Below are positions 25,406-33,493 of a stretch of DNA of 64,000 nt, in pieces. This stretch comes from an uncultured Bacteroidia bacterium (lineage in GTDB: Bacteria > Bacteroidota > Bacteroidia > NS11-12g > UBA955). A model generated the notes under the pieces. That model was given only the letters and a program-made list of their open reading frames with translations. It searched no databases and had not been told where the DNA came from. The position numbers and the translations under genes were made by a program. Where the stretch lies: positions 62,001-126,000 of the forward strand of contig CALKCM010000004.1 of the NCBI GenBank assembly GCA_938086785.1, given 5' to 3'. Positions within the stretch are counted from its first letter, which is position 1. Every line of letters begins with the position of its first letter.

Positions 25406-26962
25406 ATGAGTGATAAACCGCAGATACTTTGGGCCGATGATGAAATTGATTTACTCAAGCCGCACATCCTTTTCCTAGAAAATAAAGGCTATCAAGTTGA
25501 TACCGCCATCAATGGAAATGAAGCAGTTCAAAAAACGAATCAGAAACAATATGATCTTGTTTTTTTAGACGAGAATATGCCCGGCGGTAGCGGTTTAGAC
25601 GCGCTCTCAGAGATTAAGCAAAAATTACCTAATCTTCCAGTAATAATGATTACTAAAAGTGAGGAAGAGCATATTATGGAAGACGCCATTGGAAGTAAGA
25701 TTGCAGATTATCTTATCAAACCAGTCAATCCAGCACAAATTCTACTATCTATAAAAAAGAACTTAGATCAGAACAGAATTGTTAGCGAAAAAACAACCCA
25801 AGGCTACCAAAGAGAATTCATGCAAATAGGCATGACATTGAGCGATAATTTAAACTTAGCTCAATGGGGAGATGTATATAAGAAGCTCGTTTACTGGGAG
25901 ATGAGCCTGCAAGATGCAGAGCAAACAGGAATGCAAGAAGTTTTTGAAACGCAAAAAATTGACGCCAATAGAACTTTTGGTAAGTTTATCAGCGACAACT
26001 ATCAAGGCTTCTTGGCAGAAACGGGGGAGACGGCTCCAGTAATGAGTCATAACCTCATGCGCAGAAATGTTCTGAACAGTATAAAAGAAGATGCACCAGT
26101 ATTCTTTATTTTAATGGATAATTTAAGGTACGATCAATGGAAGGCTATAGAACCTTTAATTAATACAAAATTTAGGGTAGATCGCGATGAAATTTATTTA
26201 AGCACCTTGCCTACAACTACTCAATATTGCAGAAACGCTATTTTCAGTGGTTTATTGCCCCTAGAAATTGAGAAACGATTTCCAGATAAGTGGAGTAACG
26301 ACGAGGATGAAGGCGGAAAAAATCTCTATGAAAAAGACTTTTTGGAGGATCTACTAAAACGCACGCGAATTGACGCAAAAACAAGTTATACCAAAATTAC
26401 CAATCTAAATAAGGCAAAAGATTTGCCGGGAGCCGTTCAAAACATGTTTTCTAACGATTTAAATGTTATTGTTTACAATTTTGTGGATGCCTTTAGCCAT
26501 GCAAGAACAGATGTAAAGATAGTACGTGAATTAGCCGATGACGAGGCAGCTTATAGAAGTGTTACAGCGAGTTGGTTTGAGCATTCTCCACTTTGGGAAG
26601 CCATGCAAATTATGGCAGCTAAAGGGGCAAAAGTAATAATTACCACAGATCACGGTTCAGTTAAGGTAAAAGATCCAATTAAAATCTTAGGTGATAAAAA
26701 TATGACTACTAATCTCAGGTATAAAACGGCGAAGCAAATGTCCTATGATGCCAAAGAGGTCTATGAAGCAAAAAACCCCAAAGATTTATCTTTACCTACA
26801 CAGCATATCAGCTCAGGATTTGTATTTGCCAAGAACTATGATTTTTTTGCGTACCCTAATAATTTTAATTACTACGTTAATTATTATAAAAACACGTTTC
26901 AACATGGTGGAGTAAGCATGGAAGAAATGATGTGTCCTTTTGTAGCTTTAAAGCCGCGATGA
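25406..26962 (+). CDS. porX: PorX: response regulator with PglZ-type phosphatase domain (T9SS control)
   Basis: A 518-residue two-domain regulator. Residues 1-120 are a receiver domain with acidic pocket Asp11-Asp12 and phospho-acceptor Asp55 (LVFLDENMPG). The rest is a PglZ/alkaline-phosphatase-fold domain with the metal-site segments ILMDNLRYDQW, NFVDAFSHART, ITTDHGSV and the terminal FQHGGVSMEEMM. This architecture is that of PorX, which with the histidine kinase PorY and sigma factor SigP controls type IX secretion genes in Porphyromonas; the phosphatase domain degrades nucleotide signals in vitro. porY and sigP are not in the window. tsaE begins inside the stop codon (ATGA overlap). Confidence 0.92.
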   Translation: MSDKPQILWADDEIDLLKPHILFLENKGYQVDTAINGNEAVQKTNQKQYDLVFLDENMPGGSGLDALSEIKQKLPNLPVIMITKSEEEHIMEDAIGSKIADYLIKPVNPAQILLSIKKNLDQNRIVSEKTTQGYQREFMQIGMTLSDNLNLAQWGDVYKKLVYWEMSLQDAEQTGMQEVFETQKIDANRTFGKFISDNYQGFLAETGETAPVMSHNLMRRNVLNSIKEDAPVFFILMDNLRYDQWKAIEPLINTKFRVDRDEIYLSTLPTTTQYCRNAIFSGLLPLEIEKRFPDKWSNDEDEGGKNLYEKDFLEDLLKRTRIDAKTSYTKITNLNKAKDLPGAVQNMFSNDLNVIVYNFVDAFSHARTDVKIVRELADDEAAYRSVTASWFEHSPLWEAMQIMAAKGAKVIITTDHGSVKVKDPIKILGDKNMTTNLRYKTAKQMSYDAKEVYEAKNPKDLSLPTQHISSGFVFAKNYDFFAYPNNFNYYVNYYKNTFQHGGVSMEEMMCPFVALKPR

Positions 26963-27372
26963 AACAGTTTGAAGAATTAAAAGAGAGTGAAATTCAGAAA
27001 GTCATTGACTTTCTTTTGGAAATAGATCTATCCGTACTTCTTTTTTCTGGGGAGGTTGGTACTGGAAAAACAACCTTAATTCGCGATTTAGTTCGTCATA
27101 TGGGATCTTTTTCAGAAGTATCTAGTCCAACATTTAGTTTACTTAATGAATATCAAACGGAACATGGAATGATTTATCACAGTGATTGGTATAGAGTAAA
27201 ATCTGTAGAAGAATTATACGATGCTGGAATTATGGAATACTTTAACTTGCCGGGCCTATTTATTATAGAATGGCCCGAGGTAGGACTACCGAATATTCCA
27301 AAACCATATGTACATGTGAAAATTAATCATAGCAGAGATGCAAGGTCTTATGAGATCAGGCATTTTAACTAA
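26959..27372 (+). CDS. tsaE: tRNA t6A biosynthesis ATPase TsaE
   Basis: A 137-residue ATPase required with TsaB and TsaD to make threonylcarbamoyl-adenosine in ANN-decoding tRNAs. Walker A is SGEVGTGKTTL (about 34-44). SSPTFSLLNEY and HSDWYRVKS are further family motifs, and FIIEWPEVG holds the Walker-B-like site. The start used is the ATG at 26959, overlapping the porX TGA. A longer in-frame start at 26932 would lie inside porX and adds non-conserved residues. tsaB lies 27 kb downstream. Confidence 0.93.
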   Translation: MKQFEELKESEIQKVIDFLLEIDLSVLLFSGEVGTGKTTLIRDLVRHMGSFSEVSSPTFSLLNEYQTEHGMIYHSDWYRVKSVEELYDAGIMEYFNLPGLFIIEWPEVGLPNIPKPYVHVKINHSRDARSYEIRHFN

Positions 27373-28090
27373 GTTGCATTTTACCTTGATCATTCAAACT
27401 TGTATAAGAAGTACTAGTAATTATAAGATGATCCAAAACATCAATATCTAAAAGTTTCCCAGCATTTGATATTTTTTGGGTTAGTTTTAAATCTGAATTA
27501 CTTGGATCCAAGTTTCCACTTGGATGATTGTGGCATAGGATTATGGCACTTGCATTATTTAGAATAGCCTTCTTAAACAAAGGACCAGGGTCAACCAGCG
27601 TAGCCGTTAAGCCCCCTTGGCTAATAAGCTCAGTTCGAATAACACAGTTGTTCCGACTTAAAAAAAGCACCCAGAATTGCTCAATTTGTAAATCTTCTAC
27701 ATGGTTTCGCAATACTTCATAAGCGTCTTTACTGCTTGTTATTTTTTTTATAATATGTTTTATTCCTGTCTTGTAACGGCGTTGTCCAAGCTCAAGGGCG
27801 GCAGTTATACTAATTGCTTTTGCAGGACCGATGCCATTAATTTGTTGCAGTTCTTGAATACTAAGTCTGCTAATTTTATCAATTCTTCCATCACCTAAAG
27901 CCAAAATTTCCTTGCCTAAATCAACGGCAGATTTGCTGTAATGTTCATTAGAATTGTTTTTAATATTAACACCTGTACCAATAAGAATAGCCAATAATTC
28001 TGCTAGTGACAGGGCATTTTTGCCATGGTCAATCATCTTTTCCCGGGGCCGTTCGTCAATCTCCCACATCTTAATACTATTACTTTTCAT
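27365..28090 (-). CDS. radC: RadC family protein with JAB/MPN metal-binding domain
   Basis: A 241-residue RadC protein. An N-terminal helix-hairpin-helix-like region (about 55-95, with LQQINGIGPAKAISI) is followed by the JAMM/MPN domain with ILCHNHPSGNLDPSNSD (the HxHx(n)D metal motif, about 190-206). RadC was once called a DNA repair protein, but that role is disputed and many homologues are mobile-element linked; no element is present here. The ATG at 28090 fits the -7 box at 28110-28117. A TTG at 28102 would lie only a few bases after the predicted transcription start. The 3' end overlaps tsaE convergently by 8 nt. Confidence 0.9.
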   Translation of the reverse strand: MKSNSIKMWEIDERPREKMIDHGKNALSLAELLAILIGTGVNIKNNSNEHYSKSAVDLGKEILALGDGRIDKISRLSIQELQQINGIGPAKAISITAALELGQRRYKTGIKHIIKKITSSKDAYEVLRNHVEDLQIEQFWVLFLSRNNCVIRTELISQGGLTATLVDPGPLFKKAILNNASAIILCHNHPSGNLDPSNSDLKLTQKISNAGKLLDIDVLDHLIITSTSYTSLNDQGKMQLS

Positions 28091-28109
28091 AAATCTTCTC
28101 AAAGGTATT

Positions 28110-28117
28110 CAAATATA
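28110..28117 (-). promoter_or_regulatory. -7 element (TATATTTG) of radC
   Basis: A perfect minus-strand match 19 nt before the ATG; sets the radC start. Confidence 0.55.
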
Positions 28118-28168
28118 TGTCTTGTCATTAATGTTATCAAATTATTGTTAATATATTAATCATTGTTG

Positions 28169-28176
28169 TATATTTG
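28169..28176 (+). promoter_or_regulatory. -7 element (TATATTTG) of recA
   Basis: A perfect match 32 nt before the ATG at 28209; a TTG at 28145-28147 is a possible -33 part. I see no LexA-type palindrome here. Confidence 0.6.
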
Positions 28177-28208
28177 TACCATCAAAACAAAAAAATAGTA
28201 GAAAAACA

Positions 28209-29246
28209 ATGAGTGAACAAGATCAAAAAGCAAAAGCATTAAAACAAACCATTGAGCGTTTAGAGAAAAGTTACGGTAAAGGCGTTGTAATGAAAATGGA
28301 TGCCAATGTGACCGCAGATATTGAGGTTGTAAACACGGGTTCATTTGGGTTAGATTTAGCCTTAGGAGTTGGTGGTTTTCCTAAGGGAAGAGTCGTTGAA
28401 ATTTATGGGCCAGAGAGCAGTGGTAAAACGACCATTGCCTTGCATACGATTGCCGAGTCTCAAAAATCTGGAGGGGTTTGTGCTTTTGTAGATGCAGAAC
28501 ACGCCTTTGATAAATTTTATGCTGAAAAACTTGGAATCGATACATCCAATCTATTGATATCTCAGCCAGACGATGGGGAACAAGCATTGGAAATTGCAGA
28601 TAATTTAATCCGTAGTGGAGCTATTGATGTTATGGTAATAGATTCTGTAGCAGCCTTAGTCCCGAGAGCTGAATTAGAAGGGGATATGGGAGATAGTAAA
28701 ATGGGATTGCATGCAAGACTTATGAGTCAGGCTTTACGAAAGCTAACCGGTTCAATTAATAAAACAGGTTGTGTGTGTATCTTTATTAATCAATTAAGAG
28801 AAAAAATTGGGGTCATGTTTGGTAATCCCGAAACAACAACCGGAGGAAACGCACTTAAGTTTTATGCCTCCGTTCGTTTAGATATTCGAAGAATAGGACA
28901 AATCAAAGGGAACGATGAAATACTAGGAAATAGAACAAGAGTTAAGGTAGCTAAAAATAAAGTGGCTCCGCCTTTTAGGGTAGTGGAGTTTGATATTATG
29001 TATGGCAAAGGAATTAGTCGTGTGGGTGAAGTTCTAGATATTGCTGTAGATGCAGATATTGTTAAAAAGAGCGGCAGTTGGTATAGTTATGATGGAACCA
29101 AATTAGGCCAAGGAAGAGACGCTGTAAAAAGTTTATTAGAAGACAATCCAGAAATGCTAGCCGATATTGAAACAAAAGTAAAAGGAATCGGTGCAGAAGC
29201 CGTTGATGTGGAACCGGGTTCTGGAGAAGCCGCGGGGAATGAATAA
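28209..29246 (+). CDS. recA: Recombinase RecA
   Basis: A 345-residue RecA that coats single-stranded DNA, drives homologous pairing and strand exchange, and activates SOS-type cleavage where LexA is present. Walker A is GPESSGKT (residues 67-74). [15 protein letters not shown] is Walker B, and [22 protein letters not shown] covers loop L2. The C-terminus is short and acidic. The gene is monocistronic between its own -7 box and the terminator at 29277-29304. It is divergent from radC, with about 115 bp between start codons. Confidence 0.98.
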   Translation: MSEQDQKAKALKQTIERLEKSYGKGVVMKMDANVTADIEVVNTGSFGLDLALGVGGFPKGRVVEIYGPESSGKTTIALHTIAESQKSGGVCAFVDAEHAFDKFYAEKLGIDTSNLLISQPDDGEQALEIADNLIRSGAIDVMVIDSVAALVPRAELEGDMGDSKMGLHARLMSQALRKLTGSINKTGCVCIFINQLREKIGVMFGNPETTTGGNALKFYASVRLDIRRIGQIKGNDEILGNRTRVKVAKNKVAPPFRVVEFDIMYGKGISRVGEVLDIAVDADIVKKSGSWYSYDGTKLGQGRDAVKSLLEDNPEMLADIETKVKGIGAEAVDVEPGSGEAAGNE

Positions 29247-29276
29247 GAACTCAATGTTTTTGAGGTTTTGATAAAT

Positions 29277-29304
29277 AAGCTCTGTCGAAAGGCAGAGCTT
29301 TGTC
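29277..29304 (+). terminator. Intrinsic terminator after recA
   Basis: AAGCTCTG (29277-29284) pairs with CAGAGCTT (29293-29300) around an 8-nt loop, then T-rich sequence. The stem is symmetric enough to stop the convergent B12 operon as well. Confidence 0.7.
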
Positions 29305-29313
29305 ATTTAGACG

Positions 29314-30318
29314 CTATTCAACCAAAAGGGTATAGCCAGGAATAATTCCTGTTGTAGCAGAGTGAATGAATTCATATTCCGCGGATAGTCGAATAATTTC
29401 ACCCGCGCTCACATAATCCTTGGCATTTGATATATAAACTTCACCATTGGTAGAGTTTACTGTAATTGAGTAGAAATTAGCAGAAGGATTTGAATATTCA
29501 ACCTTCAAGTTCTTGAAATCTCGACTCATACTATAGAGTGTACTGCTCTGAATAAAAAGCCATTCATTCTTTACCTTATTGAAGGCAAAACCCACATATT
29601 GATTATCGAAAACTGAAGTGTCCCATGTAACAGACGCTTGCTTATTCTGTATTTCGTACATTATACTTTTTGATTCTTTTAAACTCATCGTATAGAATGA
29701 GGAGCCTAAGCGTATGATTTTTTTACTGCCTTTTTCCAGCTCAATTGTATCGCTGATTTGCATCTGATTCTTGTTAAAAAAATAGATAGCACCTCTTGTA
29801 CATGCAATGGCAATCTCATCATCCGATGCAGCCATGCCCTCACAAAACCCTCTTACTGGAAAAGTTTGTTCTATGCCTTTCGTACGATCAATAAGGTAAA
29901 CTTTATTGGCATATAAATCAGTCACCAAGGCTTTTTGGTTATTAATAGCTTGCATATACCTCGGAGAATTAAACCCAGAAATAGCATCTTGTCTAGTATA
30001 ATCGATGGTGTCAAGCGCTACAATCTTGCCAGAATTATTAACGACCAAGTAGAGATACCCATTCCATAAACTTGCAGATTGTAAAACGTCACCTAACGAA
30101 GCATTGTTTACTGCTTTATATACGTTCTTATTTAATTCATTGGTTCTCAGATTATAAATATCAAAATCTGAATTACCCCAACCAAAATTTCCTTCGCAAC
30201 AAACAATGAGTTTGCTACCTGCTGCGACTGCACTCACTTTTTTCTCACCATTTGGTTTACAAGAACCCAAAAATAGTAAGAGTAAGCAAATAGATATGTT
30301 GCGAAGGATATTTGACAT
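29314..30318 (-). CDS. BtuG-like surface lipoprotein (DUF5074/YncE-type beta-propeller)
   Basis: A 334-residue lipoprotein with lipobox LGSC (Cys20) and a beta-propeller with recurring strand patterns such as YLVVNNSGKIVALD and ALVTDLYANKVYLID. The N-terminal CCEGNFGWGNSDFDIYN and NASLGDVLQSA regions match the DUF5074 proteins found in Bacteroidota B12 loci. A family member, BtuG of Bacteroides, binds cobalamin on the cell surface with extreme affinity and hands it to BtuB. Here it is the last gene of an operon headed by a cobalamin riboswitch and a TonB-dependent receptor, which supports the same role. The start abuts the DUF4465 gene. Direct B12 binding is inferred. Confidence 0.85.
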   Translation of the reverse strand: MSNILRNISICLLLLFLGSCKPNGEKKVSAVAAGSKLIVCCEGNFGWGNSDFDIYNLRTNELNKNVYKAVNNASLGDVLQSASLWNGYLYLVVNNSGKIVALDTIDYTRQDAISGFNSPRYMQAINNQKALVTDLYANKVYLIDRTKGIEQTFPVRGFCEGMAASDDEIAIACTRGAIYFFNKNQMQISDTIELEKGSKKIIRLGSSFYTMSLKESKSIMYEIQNKQASVTWDTSVFDNQYVGFAFNKVKNEWLFIQSSTLYSMSRDFKNLKVEYSNPSANFYSITVNSTNGEVYISNAKDYVSAGEIIRLSAEYEFIHSATTGIIPGYTLLVE

Positions 30319-31293
30319 TTATTTTTTTACTAATTTTTGCATTCCCGATCCATTCGGTGTAGCTATCTCGATAAAGTATATGCCATTCGCTAGAGCAGAT
30401 AGATTTAAAGACATGCTCTTGTCTTGGTTACCCTTAGCAGTAAATGCTAATTTTCCATTTAAATCGCGAATGATTATCTGATTAATATTCACTTCGCTTC
30501 GAACAGTGATTCCTCCATTACTTGGATTTGGAAATATTTTCGATTGAACTATTCTATTACTTGAAACACTTGCTTTTCCTGAAGTACTAAATTGATCTAC
30601 TGCATAATAGCCGGGAGTTACCATCCCAAACTGGTTATTATCACTACTTATCATATCAAAAACGAGTGAATCACCAGTTACTTTAACTTCTTTCCATGTA
30701 TCAAGAATAAAATCTTTTGAGTTGTCAGTAAATCTAAAATCTGCTAAAATTACTCTTACGGTTTTAAGTAAGTCACTATTTGCTTTATCAAAACAGTCAA
30801 TGATGAGAACTAAACTATCTTCATCATTACCCGTTACACCCCCGAAAGCTTTGGCGAATAGATCTCCTTTTAACATAGAATTAGTGGTGTAAGTACTATT
30901 CGTTATTTGGATGGTTTCAAAGTTTCTATTGCTTCCATCATTTAGGCTTGCATGTGCCCCTCTCTGGCCAATGGCAAATGTATTTGAACCCATATATCCT
31001 TTATAAGTAATAGCGCTAAATATGTGTTTTTTTGCATCGCTATCTTCTCGAGTGCTATCATATTTTTGGGAGATAGCCCAGCCATTCGCCCAATATCCTC
31101 CAAAACTAGTATCCCATTTTACAGGGAGATTTAAAGTTACCGCATTATCTAGCTCGGTATGCATGGTCGATCCATCTAATCCCTTAGCCACCTTGTCTGC
31201 GGGCACCGAAATGCTCTCTAAAGTAAATGTTTGTGCGCTTAAAGCGAATGATGTAGCCATTACGATGGCTGATAGTGTAAATTTCATATTCAT
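30319..31293 (-). CDS. DUF4465 protein with T9SS C-terminal sorting domain, B12 locus
   Basis: A 324-residue exported protein. The signal peptide ends near residue 20 (FALSAQ). A DUF4465 domain covers about 45-235: GGYWANGWAISQKYD, ITYKGYMGSNTFAIGQRG, NSTYTTNSMLKGDLFAKAFGG, VRVILADFRFTDNS and NQFGMVTPGYYAVD are the conserved blocks. The last 75 residues are a type-A T9SS sorting domain (IFPNPSNGG, then IIIRDLNGKL, ending ANGIYFIEIAT and a basic tail). The protein should therefore cross the outer membrane through type IX secretion and be anchored or released. It sits between the TonB receptor and the BtuG-like lipoprotein, almost without gaps. A B12-capture role is inferred from context. Confidence 0.85.
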   Translation of the reverse strand: MNMKFTLSAIVMATSFALSAQTFTLESISVPADKVAKGLDGSTMHTELDNAVTLNLPVKWDTSFGGYWANGWAISQKYDSTREDSDAKKHIFSAITYKGYMGSNTFAIGQRGAHASLNDGSNRNFETIQITNSTYTTNSMLKGDLFAKAFGGVTGNDEDSLVLIIDCFDKANSDLLKTVRVILADFRFTDNSKDFILDTWKEVKVTGDSLVFDMISSDNNQFGMVTPGYYAVDQFSTSGKASVSSNRIVQSKIFPNPSNGGITVRSEVNINQIIIRDLNGKLAFTAKGNQDKSMSLNLSALANGIYFIEIATPNGSGMQKLVKK

Positions 31294-31294
31294 T

Positions 31295-33073
31295 TTATAT
31301 TGTTAAATTTAATCCTAATTGGTACTGCCTCGTCGGCATCTGTTGAGCAGGTTGTATATGATATCTTGCGTTTAGAGCGTTGTTCGTGGTCAATCGTACA
31401 CTTAAGTCTTTATAACTATAGTTGATGTAACCACTCCAAAGGAAAAATGCCTCGGTATAAGCATCAGAGTCATAGCTCGTATATCGGTAACTTGTAAATC
31501 GATTTCGGATGCCTATCGTAATATTTTTATGAGTGGTCTTCAAGCCAATCAAATAACTGTGTTTAGGTATAAATAGAGTACTTTGCCATTCATCAGAATC
31601 TTTTCTTAACGTTTCTGCCTGTACATATTCATATTGACCCAAAAGCATAACCGGAGTCGTTTTAATTTTAAACGCATAGTTCAGGGTTGAACTGTGCCCA
31701 AAGGCTCTAGTTCTATTTAAATTAATGGCCTTACTAGAGTTTCCATCAGGTACCCAAATAATTTCATTGGATAAAGCTCTAGTATAAAGAGAAACGTCCA
31801 TTGTTAGTTTTTTATGTACAATAGCACCTCCAATTTCTCCAAAGATTCCTTCTTCCACTTGCAGATTTCGGGCAACTGGACTGCCCCAGTAAAGTTGATT
31901 TAGGGTGGGTCTTCGGAAGGCGTTCCCAAAGTTTGAATATATCTTCAGATTTTTATTCGAGTAATCAAAATAAAGCTTACTAATCCGTTTAGAAGCTTTG
32001 AAATCAAATCTATTCTGAGTTCCGATAGTAAGCCCTTTCTTATTATACTTCAGGGATAGCACTGATGCAGGTAATACTTGCTCTTGTGTTGTTGAGTATG
32101 ATTGAGTTGTTCCACTCTGGTATTGCATTTCTGTAATCAGATCTAGCTGAAAAACCTTGAACAACTGTTTCTTTCCCCAATATTTAGCAACAAAAAGATC
32201 ACTATTGCTTTTACTTCCTTCCGGGTTTGCTTGACTTACAAAAAGATAATCCTCGTGAATATACCCAAGATTAAACCCATGGCTAATACTTACATGATTA
32301 AATAAGCCCTCAGTCATCCATCGTAAACTTTTTATTTCGAGTTTATCTGTACCTACATTCGTGAAAAAATTTGGTAAATTTCGCTCCGTAGCATTCCATT
32401 CTAAAATGGTTTTTATTTGTGATTTATTTTTAAGTTTAAAAGCAGCAAGGATGTTCAGATTTAATTGGTTCAACTCTGCATGTTGCAATTCCTTTTTTTG
32501 TTCATCTATAAGCACTTGGTAATTATTAGTGCTTTGCGATTTATTCAACCCGAATGAAAGATTCGTTTTTTTTGTTGAAAAGGTAGATTGGCCCAGAAAT
32601 CGAGAATATCCAAAATTGCCCATGCTTAAATCCACCTCCTGCTTAAATCCAGTGTTGAATGTGGGTTCATTATGAATGATTAGTGATCCTCCAACGGCAC
32701 CAGAGCCATATATTGAGGAGTTCCCACTTTGGTTAATTGTCAAATGGTCTGTTGGATTGAGCGTTAAAGTTTGAAGATCAGTCTCACCCAACATTGGGTT
32801 ATTTAATGGTATCCCATGCCAAATAATTTGTGTTTGAGAGGCTTGTGTTCCACGCAATCCTAAGGTGCTAATTCCACTTGGACCATAATTCTTTGTGAAA
32901 TAAGGCGAAAAAGATAGGCGCTCATTCAACGTATTCCCTTCATTTAATTGAATCACTCTACTGCCGTTGTGAGCCATGCAATGGGGGTGTGAAAACATTT
33001 GAACGCTATCCATTACAGCGATACTATCGCTGGGTGTGGGGGTTAGTGCTATGTATAACAGGGCCAAAAACAT
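31295..33073 (-). CDS. btuB: TonB-dependent outer-membrane receptor, probable cobalamin transporter BtuB
   Basis: A 592-residue TonB-dependent receptor: a short signal segment, a plug domain (about 40-130, with GPSGISTLGLRGTQASQTQIIWHG split over two strands and the YGSGAVGGSLII motif), then a roughly 22-strand beta-barrel to the C-terminus (ends QLGLNLTI). The size matches BtuB more than siderophore receptors of about 700 residues. A cobalamin riboswitch lies directly upstream and BtuG-type genes lie downstream. The ATG at 33073 is used; the frame also extends to a TTG at 33082. Specificity for cobalamin rests on regulation and neighbours. Confidence 0.87.
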   Translation of the reverse strand: MFLALLYIALTPTPSDSIAVMDSVQMFSHPHCMAHNGSRVIQLNEGNTLNERLSFSPYFTKNYGPSGISTLGLRGTQASQTQIIWHGIPLNNPMLGETDLQTLTLNPTDHLTINQSGNSSIYGSGAVGGSLIIHNEPTFNTGFKQEVDLSMGNFGYSRFLGQSTFSTKKTNLSFGLNKSQSTNNYQVLIDEQKKELQHAELNQLNLNILAAFKLKNKSQIKTILEWNATERNLPNFFTNVGTDKLEIKSLRWMTEGLFNHVSISHGFNLGYIHEDYLFVSQANPEGSKSNSDLFVAKYWGKKQLFKVFQLDLITEMQYQSGTTQSYSTTQEQVLPASVLSLKYNKKGLTIGTQNRFDFKASKRISKLYFDYSNKNLKIYSNFGNAFRRPTLNQLYWGSPVARNLQVEEGIFGEIGGAIVHKKLTMDVSLYTRALSNEIIWVPDGNSSKAINLNRTRAFGHSSTLNYAFKIKTTPVMLLGQYEYVQAETLRKDSDEWQSTLFIPKHSYLIGLKTTHKNITIGIRNRFTSYRYTSYDSDAYTEAFFLWSGYINYSYKDLSVRLTTNNALNARYHIQPAQQMPTRQYQLGLNLTI

Positions 33074-33159
33074 ATCATTCAATATTTCCGGGCCAAATGA
33101 TACAAGTCTGAGTTCTCGCTATTAAGATCTACAGGCTCACTTTTCTTCCCGAAAGCATT

Positions 33160-33350
33160 TCCTTTGTGTTAGTAGGTCTTCTGACTTTTCTCTGTAAGAT
33201 TTCACCTTCCCGACATTAGCGATATGTCAGTGGTTTAAGAAACCCTTGCAAAATTATTTTGCTTGAGAGTACAGCTGCGGGTACAGTCCCAGAATATGAT
33301 ACTGGAGTTCCCTTTTAATTTTCTCCTAATCGGCAAAGATTATTTGAAAA
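33160..33350 (-). promoter_or_regulatory. Cobalamin riboswitch controlling the B12 uptake operon
   Basis: On the minus strand the conserved blocks appear in order: AAAAGGGAA with a following CTCCAGT (about 33301-33318), GGGACTGTACCCGCAGCTGT (about 33271-33291), the CCACTGACAT block (33224-33233), GGGAAGGTG (33203-33211) and the B12 box AGTCAGAAGACCTACT (33171-33186). This is the adenosylcobalamin-type aptamer. It lies about 90 nt before the btuB start codon. When cobalamin is bound it should lower expression of all three downstream genes. The region 33074-33493 holds no gene. Confidence 0.93.
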
Positions 33351-33360
33351 ACTAACACAG

Positions 33361-33368
33361 CAAATCTA
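33361..33368 (-). promoter_or_regulatory. -7 element (TAGATTTG) of the B12 operon
   Basis: A perfect minus-strand match. The predicted start at about 33356 lies just before the riboswitch aptamer, as expected. Confidence 0.6.
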
Positions 33369-33493
33369 AGCGTATTTTTTTAATTTGTACAGAAAAAAAA
33401 TGCAATGTTTAAACAAAACCACTTTTTTTTATAACATTTAACAATTAGTATTCGCCTAATTCGCCCATATTGTTTAGTATTTCATAAAGGCTA

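Noticed and set aside
27365-28090. radC as a sign of a genomic island
   Set aside because: The gene has a local-type promoter, sits between tsaE and recA, and no integrase, tRNA or repeat boundary is present.
33248-33262. Short palindrome around AAAATTATTTTG as an operator
   Set aside because: It is a peripheral hairpin within the cobalamin riboswitch and needs no separate explanation.
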